Positions 50,286 through 58,811 of a stretch of DNA of 64,000 nt are shown one piece after another. The translations under genes and the position numbers were made by a program. The stretch is taken from assembly GCA_017307855.1 (NCBI GenBank), contig JAFKGD010000012.1, positions 1 through 64,000 of the forward strand, given 5' to 3'. The stretch comes from Burkholderiales bacterium. Its GTDB lineage: Bacteria; Pseudomonadota; Gammaproteobacteria; Burkholderiales; Burkholderiaceae_C. Numbering within the stretch: position 1 is the stretch's first letter; every line of letters starts with the position of its first letter. The notes beneath the pieces were generated by a model. It was not told the origin of the DNA. It saw only the letters and a program-made list of their open reading frames with translations, and made no database searches.

Positions 50286-51597
50286 GGCGGGCTCCCGGTG
50301 CCGCGCGACCGGGCGTGCTGTTGCGCAGGCGCGCGATCTTGGACGAATGTGGCGCGATGCCCAGCGAGATCCACCGGTCCCGTTCCTCGCCGCCGGGAAG
50401 GGACTGCGGCTCGTAGCGGAACAGCTCCTGCATCGCGACCACGTTGTCGGTCACGCCCGTCACCTCGGTAAGCGAGAGGATGCGACGCGCGCCGCTGGAG
50501 AGGCGGCCGATCTGCACGATGAAGTCCACCGCGTTGGCGATCTGGCGGCGCAGGCTGACCTCGCTGCCCTGGTAGCCGGCGAAGCCGGCCAGCATCTCCA
50601 GGCGGTACAGGCATTCGCGCGGCGAGCTGGCATGGATGGTGCCCATCGAGCCATCGTGGCCCGTGTTCATGGCCTGCATCATCTCGAGCACTTCGGCGCC
50701 GCGCACCTCGCCCACGATGATGCGGTCGGGCCGCATGCGCAGGCTGTTGCGAAGCAGGTCGCGGATCATCACGTTGCCCGCGCCGTCGAAACCGCCGGGG
50801 CGGCTTTCCATGCGCACGACGTGCGGGTGGTTGAGCGCGAGCTCGGCCGTGTCCTCGATGGTGACCACGCGCTCGGTGCCGGGAATGTGGCAGGCCAGCG
50901 CATTGAGCAGCGAGGTCTTGCCGGAGCTGGTGCCGCCGCTGACCAGGATGTTGCAGCGCGCCTTCACGGCCAGCTCCAGCATCTGCGCGATGGCCGCGTC
51001 CATGGTGCCCAGGTGGACCAGGTCGTCGGGCTGCAGCGGATCGCGGCGGAACTTGCGGATCGACACCGCCGGGCCATCGATGACCAGCGGCTCGATCACC
51101 ACGTTGATGCGGCCACCATCGGCCAGACGCGCATCCACCATCGGGTTGGATTCGTCGAGCCGGCGCCCGATGGGCGCCAGGATGCGGCGCACGATGCGCA
51201 TCAGGTGCTCGTTGTCGTTGAAGTGCACGGTCTCGCGCTGCAGCACGCCGCGGCGCGACACGTAGACCTGCGAGCTGCCGTTGATCAGGATGTCTTCGAC
51301 GGCCGGGTCGTGCAGCAGGTCTTCCAGCGGGCCGAAGCCGGCCAGTTCCTTGGTGAGCGCCTCCACGATGAGCTGCGCCTCGCGGCTGTTGATCGGGATG
51401 CGCTGCAGGCGCACGAAGCCTTCGAGTTCGAGTTCGACGAACTGGCGGATCGAATTGCGCGACCAGCGGCCGAATTCGGCACCCAGCTCCTCGATGCGAC
51501 CCAGCAGATGCTCGTGCGCGTAGGACTTGATGTCCTTGAACTCCTGCGAGTGCAGGAAGGCGTGGTTGTCATCGGCGAATTCGACGTCCAGCGACAT
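50278..51597 (-). CDS. tadA: TadA/CpaF secretion ATPase
   Basis: This 439-residue hexameric ATPase of the type II/IV secretion family powers Flp pilus assembly. It has an N-terminal helical domain, then DILINGSSQVYVSRRGVLQR. Walker A is ILVSGGTSSGKTSLLNALAC, with an Asp box (TIEDTAELALNHPHVVRME) and the Walker B and His-box region (LRMRPDRIIVGEVRGAEVLE, then NTGHDGSMGTIHASSPRECL). The start at 51597 gives the usual length; the frame upstream overlaps tadZ. All catalytic elements are intact. Confidence 0.95.
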   Translation of the reverse strand: MSLDVEFADDNHAFLHSQEFKDIKSYAHEHLLGRIEELGAEFGRWSRNSIRQFVELELEGFVRLQRIPINSREAQLIVEALTKELAGFGPLEDLLHDPAVEDILINGSSQVYVSRRGVLQRETVHFNDNEHLMRIVRRILAPIGRRLDESNPMVDARLADGGRINVVIEPLVIDGPAVSIRKFRRDPLQPDDLVHLGTMDAAIAQMLELAVKARCNILVSGGTSSGKTSLLNALACHIPGTERVVTIEDTAELALNHPHVVRMESRPGGFDGAGNVMIRDLLRNSLRMRPDRIIVGEVRGAEVLEMMQAMNTGHDGSMGTIHASSPRECLYRLEMLAGFAGYQGSEVSLRRQIANAVDFIVQIGRLSSGARRILSLTEVTGVTDNVVAMQELFRYEPQSLPGGEERDRWISLGIAPHSSKIARLRNSTPGRAAPGARHG

Positions 51598-51613
51598 GGG
51601 GCCGTCCCTCCCT

Positions 51614-52906
51614 TCAACCCTTGAACTTGCCCATGAGGGCCGACATGAACTCGCCCCAGTTGCGGCGGTCTTCACGTTCGGCCTCGGTCTCCCCCGCGCG
51701 CAGCACCAGGCCACGCGCGATGGCGCCCACGGCCTGCACGTACGGATCGCTGCGCGCGCTGTGCGCGATCAGTTCGCCGCGCGCGCCCGCGCCCAGCAGC
51801 GCGGTGGCGCGCGCCGGCAGCACGTGCACCAGCGGCAGGCCCAGACGTTCGGCGATGTCGCGCGGCGTGAGGTTCACCGCCGCGTCGTAGCGGTTGACGA
51901 TCAGGCCCAGTGACTGCATGTCGACGCCGCGCTCGCGCAAATCGCGCAGCAGTTGCGCGGTGGAGACGATGCCGCCCACGCTCTGGTCGCACACCACCCA
52001 GGCACGGTCGGCATCGCGCGTGGCCTGGGCCACGAATTCGATGGAGGAGAAGCCGCCCAGGTCGGCCACCTGGAATTCGAAGAAGTCCGCCAGCCGCCGG
52101 ATGAGCGCGGCCGACTCGGCGTGCGAGATTTCGCGGATCTGCGCCAGGCTGGCCGGCAGGGGCAGGAGCGCGACGCCGCTGGCGTGGTGGGCCAGCGCGG
52201 TCTGGATCAGCGTCTGGTCGAGCCGGCGCAGGTTGTGGGCGCCTTCGACGAAGCTGAATTCGCTGGCGATGTCCAGGTACAGCAGGCCGTCGCGCGGCGG
52301 CAGGCCCAGGTCGAGCAGCGCCACGCCCTGGCGCGGCGCCGCCGCCGGGCGCGACGGCGGGCTGGCGGGGCGCATGGCTGCCATGCGCATGTCCTGCAGC
52401 ATCACGGCCAGGTTGCAGGCCAGCGTGGTCACGCCCAGGCCGGCGCGCGCGCCCAGCAGCGCGATGGTGCGGCCCCGGTTGCGGCGATGGGCGCCGTCAT
52501 GGCGCTCGAACAGCGCGTGCAGGGTTTCCAGAGCAGTCTCGACCGGGCCGTCGACGTCGACGAAGTCATGCACGCCGGCACGCAGGGCCTGCAGCGCCGT
52601 GGGCACGTGGCTGGCCACGCCGGTGCCCAGCAGCAGGATCTCGGGCCAGTCGCGGCGCAGGCGGTGGGCCAGTTCGCTGGCCTTCTCGGCATATTCGCCG
52701 GAGAAGTCCAGGAAGATGGCCTGCGGCTGCAGCTTGGTGATGCGCTCCTCGATCGGCGCCACCTTGTATGACACCGGCACGATGGCGGCGTAGTGGCTCA
52801 TGGCTTCGGTGAGCCAGCTGATGCGCGCGCCGTGCTCGCAGACGTAGAGGTACGTCGCGCCGCCCGCGTCGGTGTCGATCTGCATGCGGGGTGCTTCCAT
52901 GGTCAT
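51614..52906 (-). CDS. tadZ: TadZ/CpaE localisation ATPase
   Basis: This 430-residue protein has an N-terminal receiver-like domain without obvious phosphorylation function (residues about 15-135) and a ParA/MinD-type domain. The latter starts with a deviant Walker A, ALLGARAGLGVTTLACNLAV, in which the usual Lys is altered (GLGVTT). The family places the pilus machinery at the pole. Either of two ATGs, at 52906 or 52900, may be used. It lies between the secretin and tadA genes. Confidence 0.88.
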   Translation of the reverse strand: MTMEAPRMQIDTDAGGATYLYVCEHGARISWLTEAMSHYAAIVPVSYKVAPIEERITKLQPQAIFLDFSGEYAEKASELAHRLRRDWPEILLLGTGVASHVPTALQALRAGVHDFVDVDGPVETALETLHALFERHDGAHRRNRGRTIALLGARAGLGVTTLACNLAVMLQDMRMAAMRPASPPSRPAAAPRQGVALLDLGLPPRDGLLYLDIASEFSFVEGAHNLRRLDQTLIQTALAHHASGVALLPLPASLAQIREISHAESAALIRRLADFFEFQVADLGGFSSIEFVAQATRDADRAWVVCDQSVGGIVSTAQLLRDLRERGVDMQSLGLIVNRYDAAVNLTPRDIAERLGLPLVHVLPARATALLGAGARGELIAHSARSDPYVQAVGAIARGLVLRAGETEAEREDRRNWGEFMSALMGKFKG

Positions 52907-52928
52907 GCGGTGCCGCCGGTGCGCCGGG

Positions 52929-54260
52929 TCAGCGCGAATAGCCGGGCACGTCGTCCGCGCCCGGACCGCCCAGCAGGAACGAGCGCCAGAAACCGTCGCC
53001 CGGCGGGCCGCCGGCAGGCACGGCCGATGTGGCGGCGGCGCCGCGCGCCAGCGGCTTGACCAGGTGTGGCGTGACCACGATGACGAGCTCGCGGTCCTGG
53101 CTGCGGTAGTTCTGGTTGCGGAAGAAGGCGCCCAGCACGGGCAGGTCGCCCAGGCCCGGCACCTTGTCGATGTTGTTGAAGGTGGTGCGGCTGACCAGGC
53201 CGCCGATGACGAAGCTCTCGCCGTCGCCCAGCTCCACCGTGGTGTCGGCCCGGCGCGTGGTGATGGCGGGCACGGCCACGGTGTTGAGGGTGACGGCGTT
53301 GGTGTAGTCCAGGTCGCTCGCCTCGGGCGCCACCTTGAGCACGATGCGGTCGTTGGACAGCACGGTGGGATACACGGTGAGGCCGATGCCGAACGGCTTG
53401 TACTGGATGCTGGTGGTGCCCAGGCCCTGCGATACCGGCACCGGGATCTCGCCGCCAGCCAGGAAGTTGGCGCTCTGCCCCGACAGCGCCACCAGCGTGG
53501 GCTCGGCCAGCACGCGCGCGGCGCCGCTTTCCTCCAGCAGGCCCAGCGACAGGCCGATGTTGGCGCGGCCGAAGTTCATCAGCAGGTTGAACGCCTGCGA
53601 GACCGGCGAGGTGGCCTCCACCGCGAGCGCGCCGCCCGCGCCGAAGGTGGAGCTGGTCAGCGATGACGGCGTGAACACGCCGAAGCTGAAGCCCCGGCTG
53701 TTGGGGCTGGTGCTGAACAGGTTGAGGCCGGCGCGCTTGAGCACGGTGCGGTTGAACTCCACCACCTTCACGTCCACCTGCACGGTGCTGCCGCGCACGT
53801 CGAGCGTGCTGCGGTCCAGCACGATGTCGTCCTTGGCGCGGCCCGCGCGCGCGTCCTGGCCCTGCTGCAGCAGCTGGTTGGTGCTGGCGGCGTTGAGTTC
53901 GATCACACCCACCGGGCGACGCACGTCCAGCGCATAGGCCCGCGCGGTGGCCGCACCACGCGGCCACACCATCAGCGTGGTGCTGCCGGGCGCCTGCGGT
54001 GTCACCAACACGCGGGTGCGCGTGCCCTTGGCATCGCGGCTGACCACGATGGCGGCGATCTTGTCGTCGGCGACGGCCACGCGTTCGATGCCTTCGTCCC
54101 ACACCAGTTCATGCTGCGTGCCGATCTGCAGCGAGAGGGTTTCCGCGGCGGCGGCCTGCACGGGCGGCGCGCCCAGGCCGGCACCCAGCAGCAGGCACAG
54201 GGCCAGGGCCGCAGCAGCCGTGCGCATGCGGGGATGGAAGGAGGGGGTGATGACGGGCAT
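52929..54260 (-). CDS. RcpA/CpaC outer-membrane secretin
   Basis: This 443-residue protein has a signal peptide (about residues 12-37, ending VQA), a pilus-assembly N-terminal domain (IGTQHELVWDEGIERVAVAD) and a secretin domain with EPTLVALSGQSANFLAGGEI, then PVPVSQGLGTTSIQYKPFGI and LGDLPVLGAFFRNQNYRSQD. It should form the outer-membrane channel for the Flp pilus. Two ATGs, at 54260 and 54227, are possible; the latter starts right at the signal peptide. No rcpB gene is present in this locus. Confidence 0.92.
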   Translation of the reverse strand: MPVITPSFHPRMRTAAAALALCLLLGAGLGAPPVQAAAAETLSLQIGTQHELVWDEGIERVAVADDKIAAIVVSRDAKGTRTRVLVTPQAPGSTTLMVWPRGAATARAYALDVRRPVGVIELNAASTNQLLQQGQDARAGRAKDDIVLDRSTLDVRGSTVQVDVKVVEFNRTVLKRAGLNLFSTSPNSRGFSFGVFTPSSLTSSTFGAGGALAVEATSPVSQAFNLLMNFGRANIGLSLGLLEESGAARVLAEPTLVALSGQSANFLAGGEIPVPVSQGLGTTSIQYKPFGIGLTVYPTVLSNDRIVLKVAPEASDLDYTNAVTLNTVAVPAITTRRADTTVELGDGESFVIGGLVSRTTFNNIDKVPGLGDLPVLGAFFRNQNYRSQDRELVIVVTPHLVKPLARGAAATSAVPAGGPPGDGFWRSFLLGGPGADDVPGYSR

Positions 54261-54275
54261 GCGTGGACTCGGCGC

Positions 54276-55262
54276 TTACGGCTGCACGTTCTCGACGCGG
54301 GTGCCACGGATCACTTCGATCGTGGCGCCAGCGGGCCGCGCCGCGGCGGCCGCCGAAGGCGACGGGCTTCGCGCCACCAGCGGGGGCGGCACGTGCGAGG
54401 AAGACTGGGGGCGGGCCGAGGGCGCGGCGCCGGTATGAACCAGCGCGTCGAGCGAGACGCCGGCCAGCGCGCGGTCCACGCCGGCCAGCGGCGCAGCCCC
54501 ACGGGATGCGCCACGCGCCTGCGCCGCGGTGGCCAGCAGCGGGGGCGGCTCGGGCAGCAGGCCGTCCGTTCCGGTGGCCGTGTCGGAGGGATTGCGCAGC
54601 ACCAGCGACAGCCGGCCGTGCGCTTCGGCCAGGTTGAGCGCATTGACCTCGTCGACCGCCACCGCCAGCACGGCGGTGCGGCCTGGCTCGGCGCGCGCCT
54701 GCGCGGCGGCCTGGGCCGAGGCCGGCGTGGTGGCCGCGCCGTCGATGGAGCCGGCGCCATAGGCCAGCACGCGGCGGCGCGACAGCAGCAGGCGCGCCTG
54801 GCTCTGGCCCACCTCGAGGTTGTCGCGCTTGAGGGTGAGGAACACGTCGACGAAATCGCCCGGGCGCACGCGGTGCCCCACGGCGGAGGTTTCGTCCACC
54901 TTGATGGCGACGGCGCGCTCGCCCTCGCCCACGCGCGCGGCCAGACCCGATGAGAGCTGCGGCGCGAGCACGGGCGCATCGACGCCCAGGTCGAGCACGG
55001 GCACGCGGCCGATCACGGCAGAGGTTTCGCGGAATGCGCCGTTGGGGTTGACGGGCAGCTGCGCGATCTTGAGGTCTTCGGCCACCAGCGGCTGGCCGTT
55101 GGGCACGGCGCGTGCGGTCACCACCACCGAATGCAGTGCCACCACGGGCTGTGCGGTGCGAGGCGCAGGCACGGGCTGGCGGCTGAGGAACCACGCATAG
55201 GCGACCAGCGCCAGCGCCACGGCCACCAGCAGTCCCGCGATCATCTTGAGCAGCTGATTCAT
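54276..55262 (-). CDS. cpaB: CpaB/RcpC Flp pilus assembly protein
   Basis: This 328-residue protein has an N-terminal membrane anchor (MIAGLLVAVALALVAYAWFL) and a SAF-type domain (VVVTARAVPNGQPLVAEDLK), followed by the RcpC region GHRVRPGDFVDVFLTLKRDN. The C-terminal 80 residues are proline-, serine- and alanine-rich, of low complexity. It helps the secretin assemble, possibly by contacting peptidoglycan. It follows tadV by 46 bp and precedes the secretin gene by 15 bp. Confidence 0.88.
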   Translation of the reverse strand: MNQLLKMIAGLLVAVALALVAYAWFLSRQPVPAPRTAQPVVALHSVVVTARAVPNGQPLVAEDLKIAQLPVNPNGAFRETSAVIGRVPVLDLGVDAPVLAPQLSSGLAARVGEGERAVAIKVDETSAVGHRVRPGDFVDVFLTLKRDNLEVGQSQARLLLSRRRVLAYGAGSIDGAATTPASAQAAAQARAEPGRTAVLAVAVDEVNALNLAEAHGRLSLVLRNPSDTATGTDGLLPEPPPLLATAAQARGASRGAAPLAGVDRALAGVSLDALVHTGAAPSARPQSSSHVPPPLVARSPSPSAAAAARPAGATIEVIRGTRVENVQP

Positions 55263-55308
55263 GACGTGTGTTCCGTTTCTTCTTCAGTTGCAGGGCCCCG
55301 GGCCGGTG

Positions 55309-55842
55309 TCAGCGCCCTCCCAGGGCTGCCAGGGCGAGCACCACGCCGCCGATGGCAAGGTAGGCGCCGTAGGGAACGAGCCGCTGCGGTCCGGCAACCC
55401 GTAGGGCGGGCGGGGCTTCGGCATTCGCAGCTGCGGCACGCATCCGGCGGCGCCGGGCCAGCAGCACGACCGAATGCACCATGGCCAGGACCGATGCCAT
55501 CACCCACATGAGCGTCAGGGCGTGGTAGCCCCCCCACAGCGCCAGTGCCAGCGCCAGCTTGACGTCCGCCGCCCCCATGTAGCCCAGCCACCAGGCCGGC
55601 AGGAACAGCGCGGCCACCAGCAGGAAGGCCATTCCGATCGACTTCAGCACATCGCTGCCGGAACCGTCGCCGACTTGCATCAGCACCAGCAGCAGTGCCA
55701 TCGCGGCACCGGTGGCGATCAGCACATTGCCGATGCGGCGCGAGCGGAAATCGCTCCAGGCCACCGCCGCCAGCCACGCGACGAATGCCCACCACGCCAG
55801 GCCGCCCGGGCTGTTGCCAGCCCACAGCGGCCAGGACATCAC
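55309..55842 (-). CDS. tadV: TadV/CpaA prepilin peptidase
   Basis: This 177-residue A24-family aspartic membrane protease processes Flp pilin and the pseudopilins. The two catalytic aspartates are visible: Asp31 in WSDFRSRRIGN and Asp93 in GYMGAADVKLAL (GxxDxK motif). It has about five helices and lacks the N-methylation zinc domain, as expected for TadV. The start overlaps the flp stop by ATGA, so pilin and peptidase are translated together. Confidence 0.93.
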   Translation of the reverse strand: MMSWPLWAGNSPGGLAWWAFVAWLAAVAWSDFRSRRIGNVLIATGAAMALLLVLMQVGDGSGSDVLKSIGMAFLLVAALFLPAWWLGYMGAADVKLALALALWGGYHALTLMWVMASVLAMVHSVVLLARRRRMRAAAANAEAPPALRVAGPQRLVPYGAYLAIGGVVLALAALGGR

Positions 55843-56009
55843 CCCACCGTGCCGAGCGAGGTGGCGATGGTCGAGAAGATGGTCTGCAGCGACGTGCCGA
55901 TGTCCGTCAGAGCCACCAGCAGGCCGACCGAGATCAGGCCGGCGATCAGGCCGTATTCGATGGCGGTGGCGCCTTGTTCGTCGCGGAAGAATTCAATCAG
56001 TTTCGTCAT
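55839..56009 (-). CDS. flp: Flp-family type IVb pilin
   Basis: This 56-residue major pilin has a short basic and acidic leader, then the cleavage motif EQG|ATAIEYGLIAGL, with Glu and Tyr at +5 and +6 after Gly13. The hydrophobic helix ends LISVGLLVALTD. Mature pilin would be about 43 residues. AGGGGGTTCCC stands before the ATG at 56009. It is the first gene of the tad locus, and the promoter should lie in the 250 bp upstream. Confidence 0.95.
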   Translation of the reverse strand: MTKLIEFFRDEQGATAIEYGLIAGLISVGLLVALTDIGTSLQTIFSTIATSLGTVG

Positions 56010-56146
56010 GGGAACCCCCTGAGGTGTCTCGTTCGAAAGGCCCGTGGCCTTGCCGGCATCGAGTTCCAGGCGGTAACTCAATGTGACTGAACGATATCAA
56101 CGGGTACCTGGGCGGTCACTTCGTAGATGTGCAGCAAGGGGGTCGG

Positions 56147-56169
56147 TAGATATACCTAATAGGTACTAC
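56147..56169. promoter_or_regulatory. Candidate operator upstream of flp
   Basis: TACCTA-A-TAGGTA (56153-56165) is a perfect 13-bp inverted repeat. It is extended by GTAG on the left (after an ATA bulge) and CTAC on the right. It lies about 145 bp upstream of the flp start in a notably AT-rich patch. The place suits binding of a regulator of the pilus operon. No sigma-54 GG-N10-GC element was found in this gap. Confidence 0.45.
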
Positions 56170-56259
56170 GTGAAATCCCCGTGACACCCCGCCCGGTGCA
56201 GGGATGCACTGACCCCGGAGAGATCGCGGCAGCGCGCGCGCCGCGCCGCCGCCTGGCGC

Positions 56260-57555
56260 TCAGCGCGCCACTTCCTCGGCGACGATCTGCCAGCCGGCGC
56301 CGCGCTTGACCCAGTACTGGCGCTTGGTCTGGCCGGCCCGGCGGCCGGCCGGCACCTCGCCGAAGTGCGCCAGTACGACGTCGGCCCCGGCCACGGCGTC
56401 GCGCCAGTGAAACACCGACACGTCCTTGATCTCGACGCCACGGCCGTCGAGGGCGCGCGCCTCGGCCTCCAGCGCCTCGCGCCACGGCCGCGACTGGCGG
56501 CCAGCGGGCCGGAAGTCGGCCGCGTAGAAGCCCATGTAGCGCGGGAGCTCGCCCGCGCCCTTGGCTGTGTGCCAGGCCTGGAAGTCGCGCTGGAAGCCGG
56601 CCGGGCCCGGCGCGGCTGCCACGCCGCGTGCCGGCGTCCAGGCCAGGTCGGTGCCGATGAGCACCGGCGTGCGCCCGGGCTCGGCCAGCGCGGCCAGCCT
56701 GACCATGTCGGGATTGGGCACGGCGATGCAGCCATCGGTGGCCAGCGGCGCGCGCGCGAACTGTTCGCCCGGCGTGCCGTGCACCCAGATGCCGCTGCCG
56801 GTGCGCCCCTGCAGGCTGTCCCAGGCGCTGGGGTAGTTGATCGGCAGCGCGCCCGATCCGTACAGATCGTCAAGGCGGCGCGGGTCGAGCCGGCTGGTGA
56901 CGTGATACACGCCCAGCGGCGTGCGCAGATCGCCCTCCACCGCCTTGGATGTGCCCTCGCGGCCGATCGACACGTAGTAGTCGGCCACCAGGCGGGGGCC
57001 CTGGCGGGTGTTCTCGAACACATAGAGGCGCGAGCGCGCCGTGTCCACGGCGATGGCGTGGCGCACGCCCGGTGCCAGTTGCACGAACGCCGCGGGCACG
57101 GCGCCGGGCGCTGGCCGATCTGCCCACGCGCGGGCGCGCAGGCGGGCCTCGGACTGCAACTCCTTCAGGCGTTCGCGGCCCGCGTCGCGCGCGGCGGATG
57201 CTGCGTCGCCGAGGGGCGCGCCGCCGCCGGCGCGAATGGCCAGCAGGTTGGCCCAGGCCAGGCGCGCGAGCGCGAAGTTGGGATAGTCGGCCACCAGCTG
57301 CTCGGCCTGCGCCATCGCCTCGGTGAGCCGGGCCGATTCGACCAGGCGCTGCACGCCGGCCAGGCGGGCCTCGGCATCGCCGGGCGGCGCGGCCGGGGCC
57401 AGCGTGCGCAGCGCCGGCGACGCCACTGTGGACCCCGCGCCCTGGAACGCGGCAGGCAGGGCCGCCAAGACCAGCGCGAGCGCCGCCGCGCCACGGCGCA
57501 GCGTGGCGGCCAGGGCGCGCGGCGCGGCCGGGCGTGACGGCTCGGGAGGGTTCAT
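56260..57555 (-). CDS. L,D-transpeptidase (YkuD) with C-terminal NTF2-like domain
   Basis: This 431-residue exported protein has an N-terminal hydrophobic segment (about 14-37) and a helical region (60-145). The YkuD catalytic domain (about 160-290) has GIWVHGTPGEQ (His259) and LATDGCIAVPNP (Cys276). A C-terminal domain (about 310-430, DFQAWHTAKGAGELPRYMGF, ending YWVKRGAGWQIVAEE) is NTF2/SnoaL-like, as in Cds6-type L,D-transpeptidases. It should cross-link peptidoglycan or modify surface structures in the periplasm. Its start overlaps the upstream TPR gene (ATGA), and that protein ends with the same type of domain. The tad operon follows 250 bp downstream. Confidence 0.88.
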   Translation of the reverse strand: MNPPEPSRPAAPRALAATLRRGAAALALVLAALPAAFQGAGSTVASPALRTLAPAAPPGDAEARLAGVQRLVESARLTEAMAQAEQLVADYPNFALARLAWANLLAIRAGGGAPLGDAASAARDAGRERLKELQSEARLRARAWADRPAPGAVPAAFVQLAPGVRHAIAVDTARSRLYVFENTRQGPRLVADYYVSIGREGTSKAVEGDLRTPLGVYHVTSRLDPRRLDDLYGSGALPINYPSAWDSLQGRTGSGIWVHGTPGEQFARAPLATDGCIAVPNPDMVRLAALAEPGRTPVLIGTDLAWTPARGVAAAPGPAGFQRDFQAWHTAKGAGELPRYMGFYAADFRPAGRQSRPWREALEAEARALDGRGVEIKDVSVFHWRDAVAGADVVLAHFGEVPAGRRAGQTKRQYWVKRGAGWQIVAEEVAR

Positions 57556-58589
57556 CCGCCGGTGGTTTCGCGCACGATCAGCCAGCGGCCGTCGACGCGG
57601 CGCAGGCCCAAGGTCTTGCTGCTGTTGGCGCGCACGTGGTCAGCCACATAGGCCTGGCGGAACCGTGCGGTGGCGTTGTCGCCCGCCACCGACACCGTGA
57701 GATTGCTGATGTCCACGCGAATGCTGGATTTTTCGGTGATGCGCAGGCGGCGGGTCTCTTCCCAGCGCTGGCGGGAGGAGCCCGGCGGCGTTGCGAAATC
57801 GCTGGCGTAGGCCGCGAGGTAGGCGGGCACGTCGCGCTCGGCCCAGGCCCGGGCCCACTGCATGACGGCGGCTTCGACCTCGGCGGCGGGGGCGCCCGCC
57901 ACAGCCGGAGCCCCTGCGGATTCGATGTGCGCGACCGCCGCGGGCGGCTGCGGCGGAGCAGCCCGCACGGCCGGCGCGGATGTGGATGCGGACACCGGTG
58001 CCGGTGCAGGTGCAGGATTGCGGGCGGGCGCGGCGGCGGGGTTGGCCATGGCCACTGCGGTGCCCCGGTTCTGCGGCTCGACCACGCTGCGGATCAGCGC
58101 CAGCTTGGGCGCCGTTCCCGCGTTGGCCCCTCCCAGTTGCAGCGCCTGGCTGTAGGCCTGGCTGGCCAGGCGCGCATAGACGTCACCCAGATTCTCGTAG
58201 GCCGTGGCGTAGGCCGCATTGGTGCGGATCGCGCCTTCCAGCGCAGCGCGCGCTTTCTCGTACTGGCCCTGCGCGGCATAGGCCACGGCAAGGTTGTTGT
58301 ACGGCTCGGGCATCGAAGGAAACTCGCGCGTGAGCTGGGTGAACAAGGTGATGGCCTCGGCCGTGCGGCCCATGTCCGACAGGATGACGCCGCGGATGAA
58401 ACGCATGCGCGCGTCGCCCGGCTGGCCGGCCAGAAAGCGGTCGGCCTGCGCCAGCGCCTCGGCCGGTTTGCCGCTGCTGGCCGTCTGCAGGACCTCGTCG
58501 TGCGGACTGGCCTGCGCGCCGGCCGCCAAGGGGAGCCAGGCGGCCCACGCGAGGCTGGCGGACAGGAGCATGCGGTACGGGAGTTTCAT
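57552..58589 (-). CDS. Exported TPR protein with C-terminal NTF2-like domain
   Basis: This 345-residue protein has a signal peptide (MKLPYRMLLSASLAWAAWLP, cleaved after AGA). Three to four tetratricopeptide repeats follow (about 30-150, e.g. ARMRFIRGVILSDMGRTAEA and EPYNNLAVAYAAQGQYEKAR), then a proline-, alanine- and valine-rich linker (170-230). The NTF2/SnoaL-like domain (about 235-345) contains MQWARAWAERDVPAYLAAYA and ends LRRVDGRWLIVRETTGG. The last domain resembles the C-terminus of the next gene product. ATGA overlap with the L,D-transpeptidase gene suggests the proteins work together in the cell envelope. Confidence 0.82.
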   Translation of the reverse strand: MKLPYRMLLSASLAWAAWLPLAAGAQASPHDEVLQTASSGKPAEALAQADRFLAGQPGDARMRFIRGVILSDMGRTAEAITLFTQLTREFPSMPEPYNNLAVAYAAQGQYEKARAALEGAIRTNAAYATAYENLGDVYARLASQAYSQALQLGGANAGTAPKLALIRSVVEPQNRGTAVAMANPAAAPARNPAPAPAPVSASTSAPAVRAAPPQPPAAVAHIESAGAPAVAGAPAAEVEAAVMQWARAWAERDVPAYLAAYASDFATPPGSSRQRWEETRRLRITEKSSIRVDISNLTVSVAGDNATARFRQAYVADHVRANSSKTLGLRRVDGRWLIVRETTGG

Positions 58590-58713
58590 GATGGTTCGAG
58601 GCCTCGACTGCGGGGAATCGGCAGGGACAACGGCTCGCCGCCAGGGTTCGCGCGGCGGGCCGCGGGATTCTACCGGCCGGCCCTCCAGAGGAGCCAACCC
58701 ACACCATCGCGGC

Positions 58714-58791
58714 ATGAAAGACTTGGGCACGCCCGACTTCACCCTGTTTCACAGCCGCGCCTGCGGCACCTCGCGCAACGCCTCGGCGCTG
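58714..58791 (+). pseudogene. Remnant of arsenate reductase (ArsC) N-terminus
   Basis: An ATG at 58714 opens a frame reading MKDLGTPDFTLFHSRACGTS then RNASAL. FTLFHSRACGTSRNASAL matches the glutaredoxin-coupled ArsC start (TIYHNPxCGTSRNxLAL), including the catalytic Cys and following Arg. After residue 26 the frame loses all similarity and runs antisense into the transporter gene. So only the first quarter of arsC remains. It lies against the end of a BASS-type transporter gene. Confidence 0.55.
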
Positions 58792-58811
58792 CCGCGCGAA
58801 GCCCGCGACGA

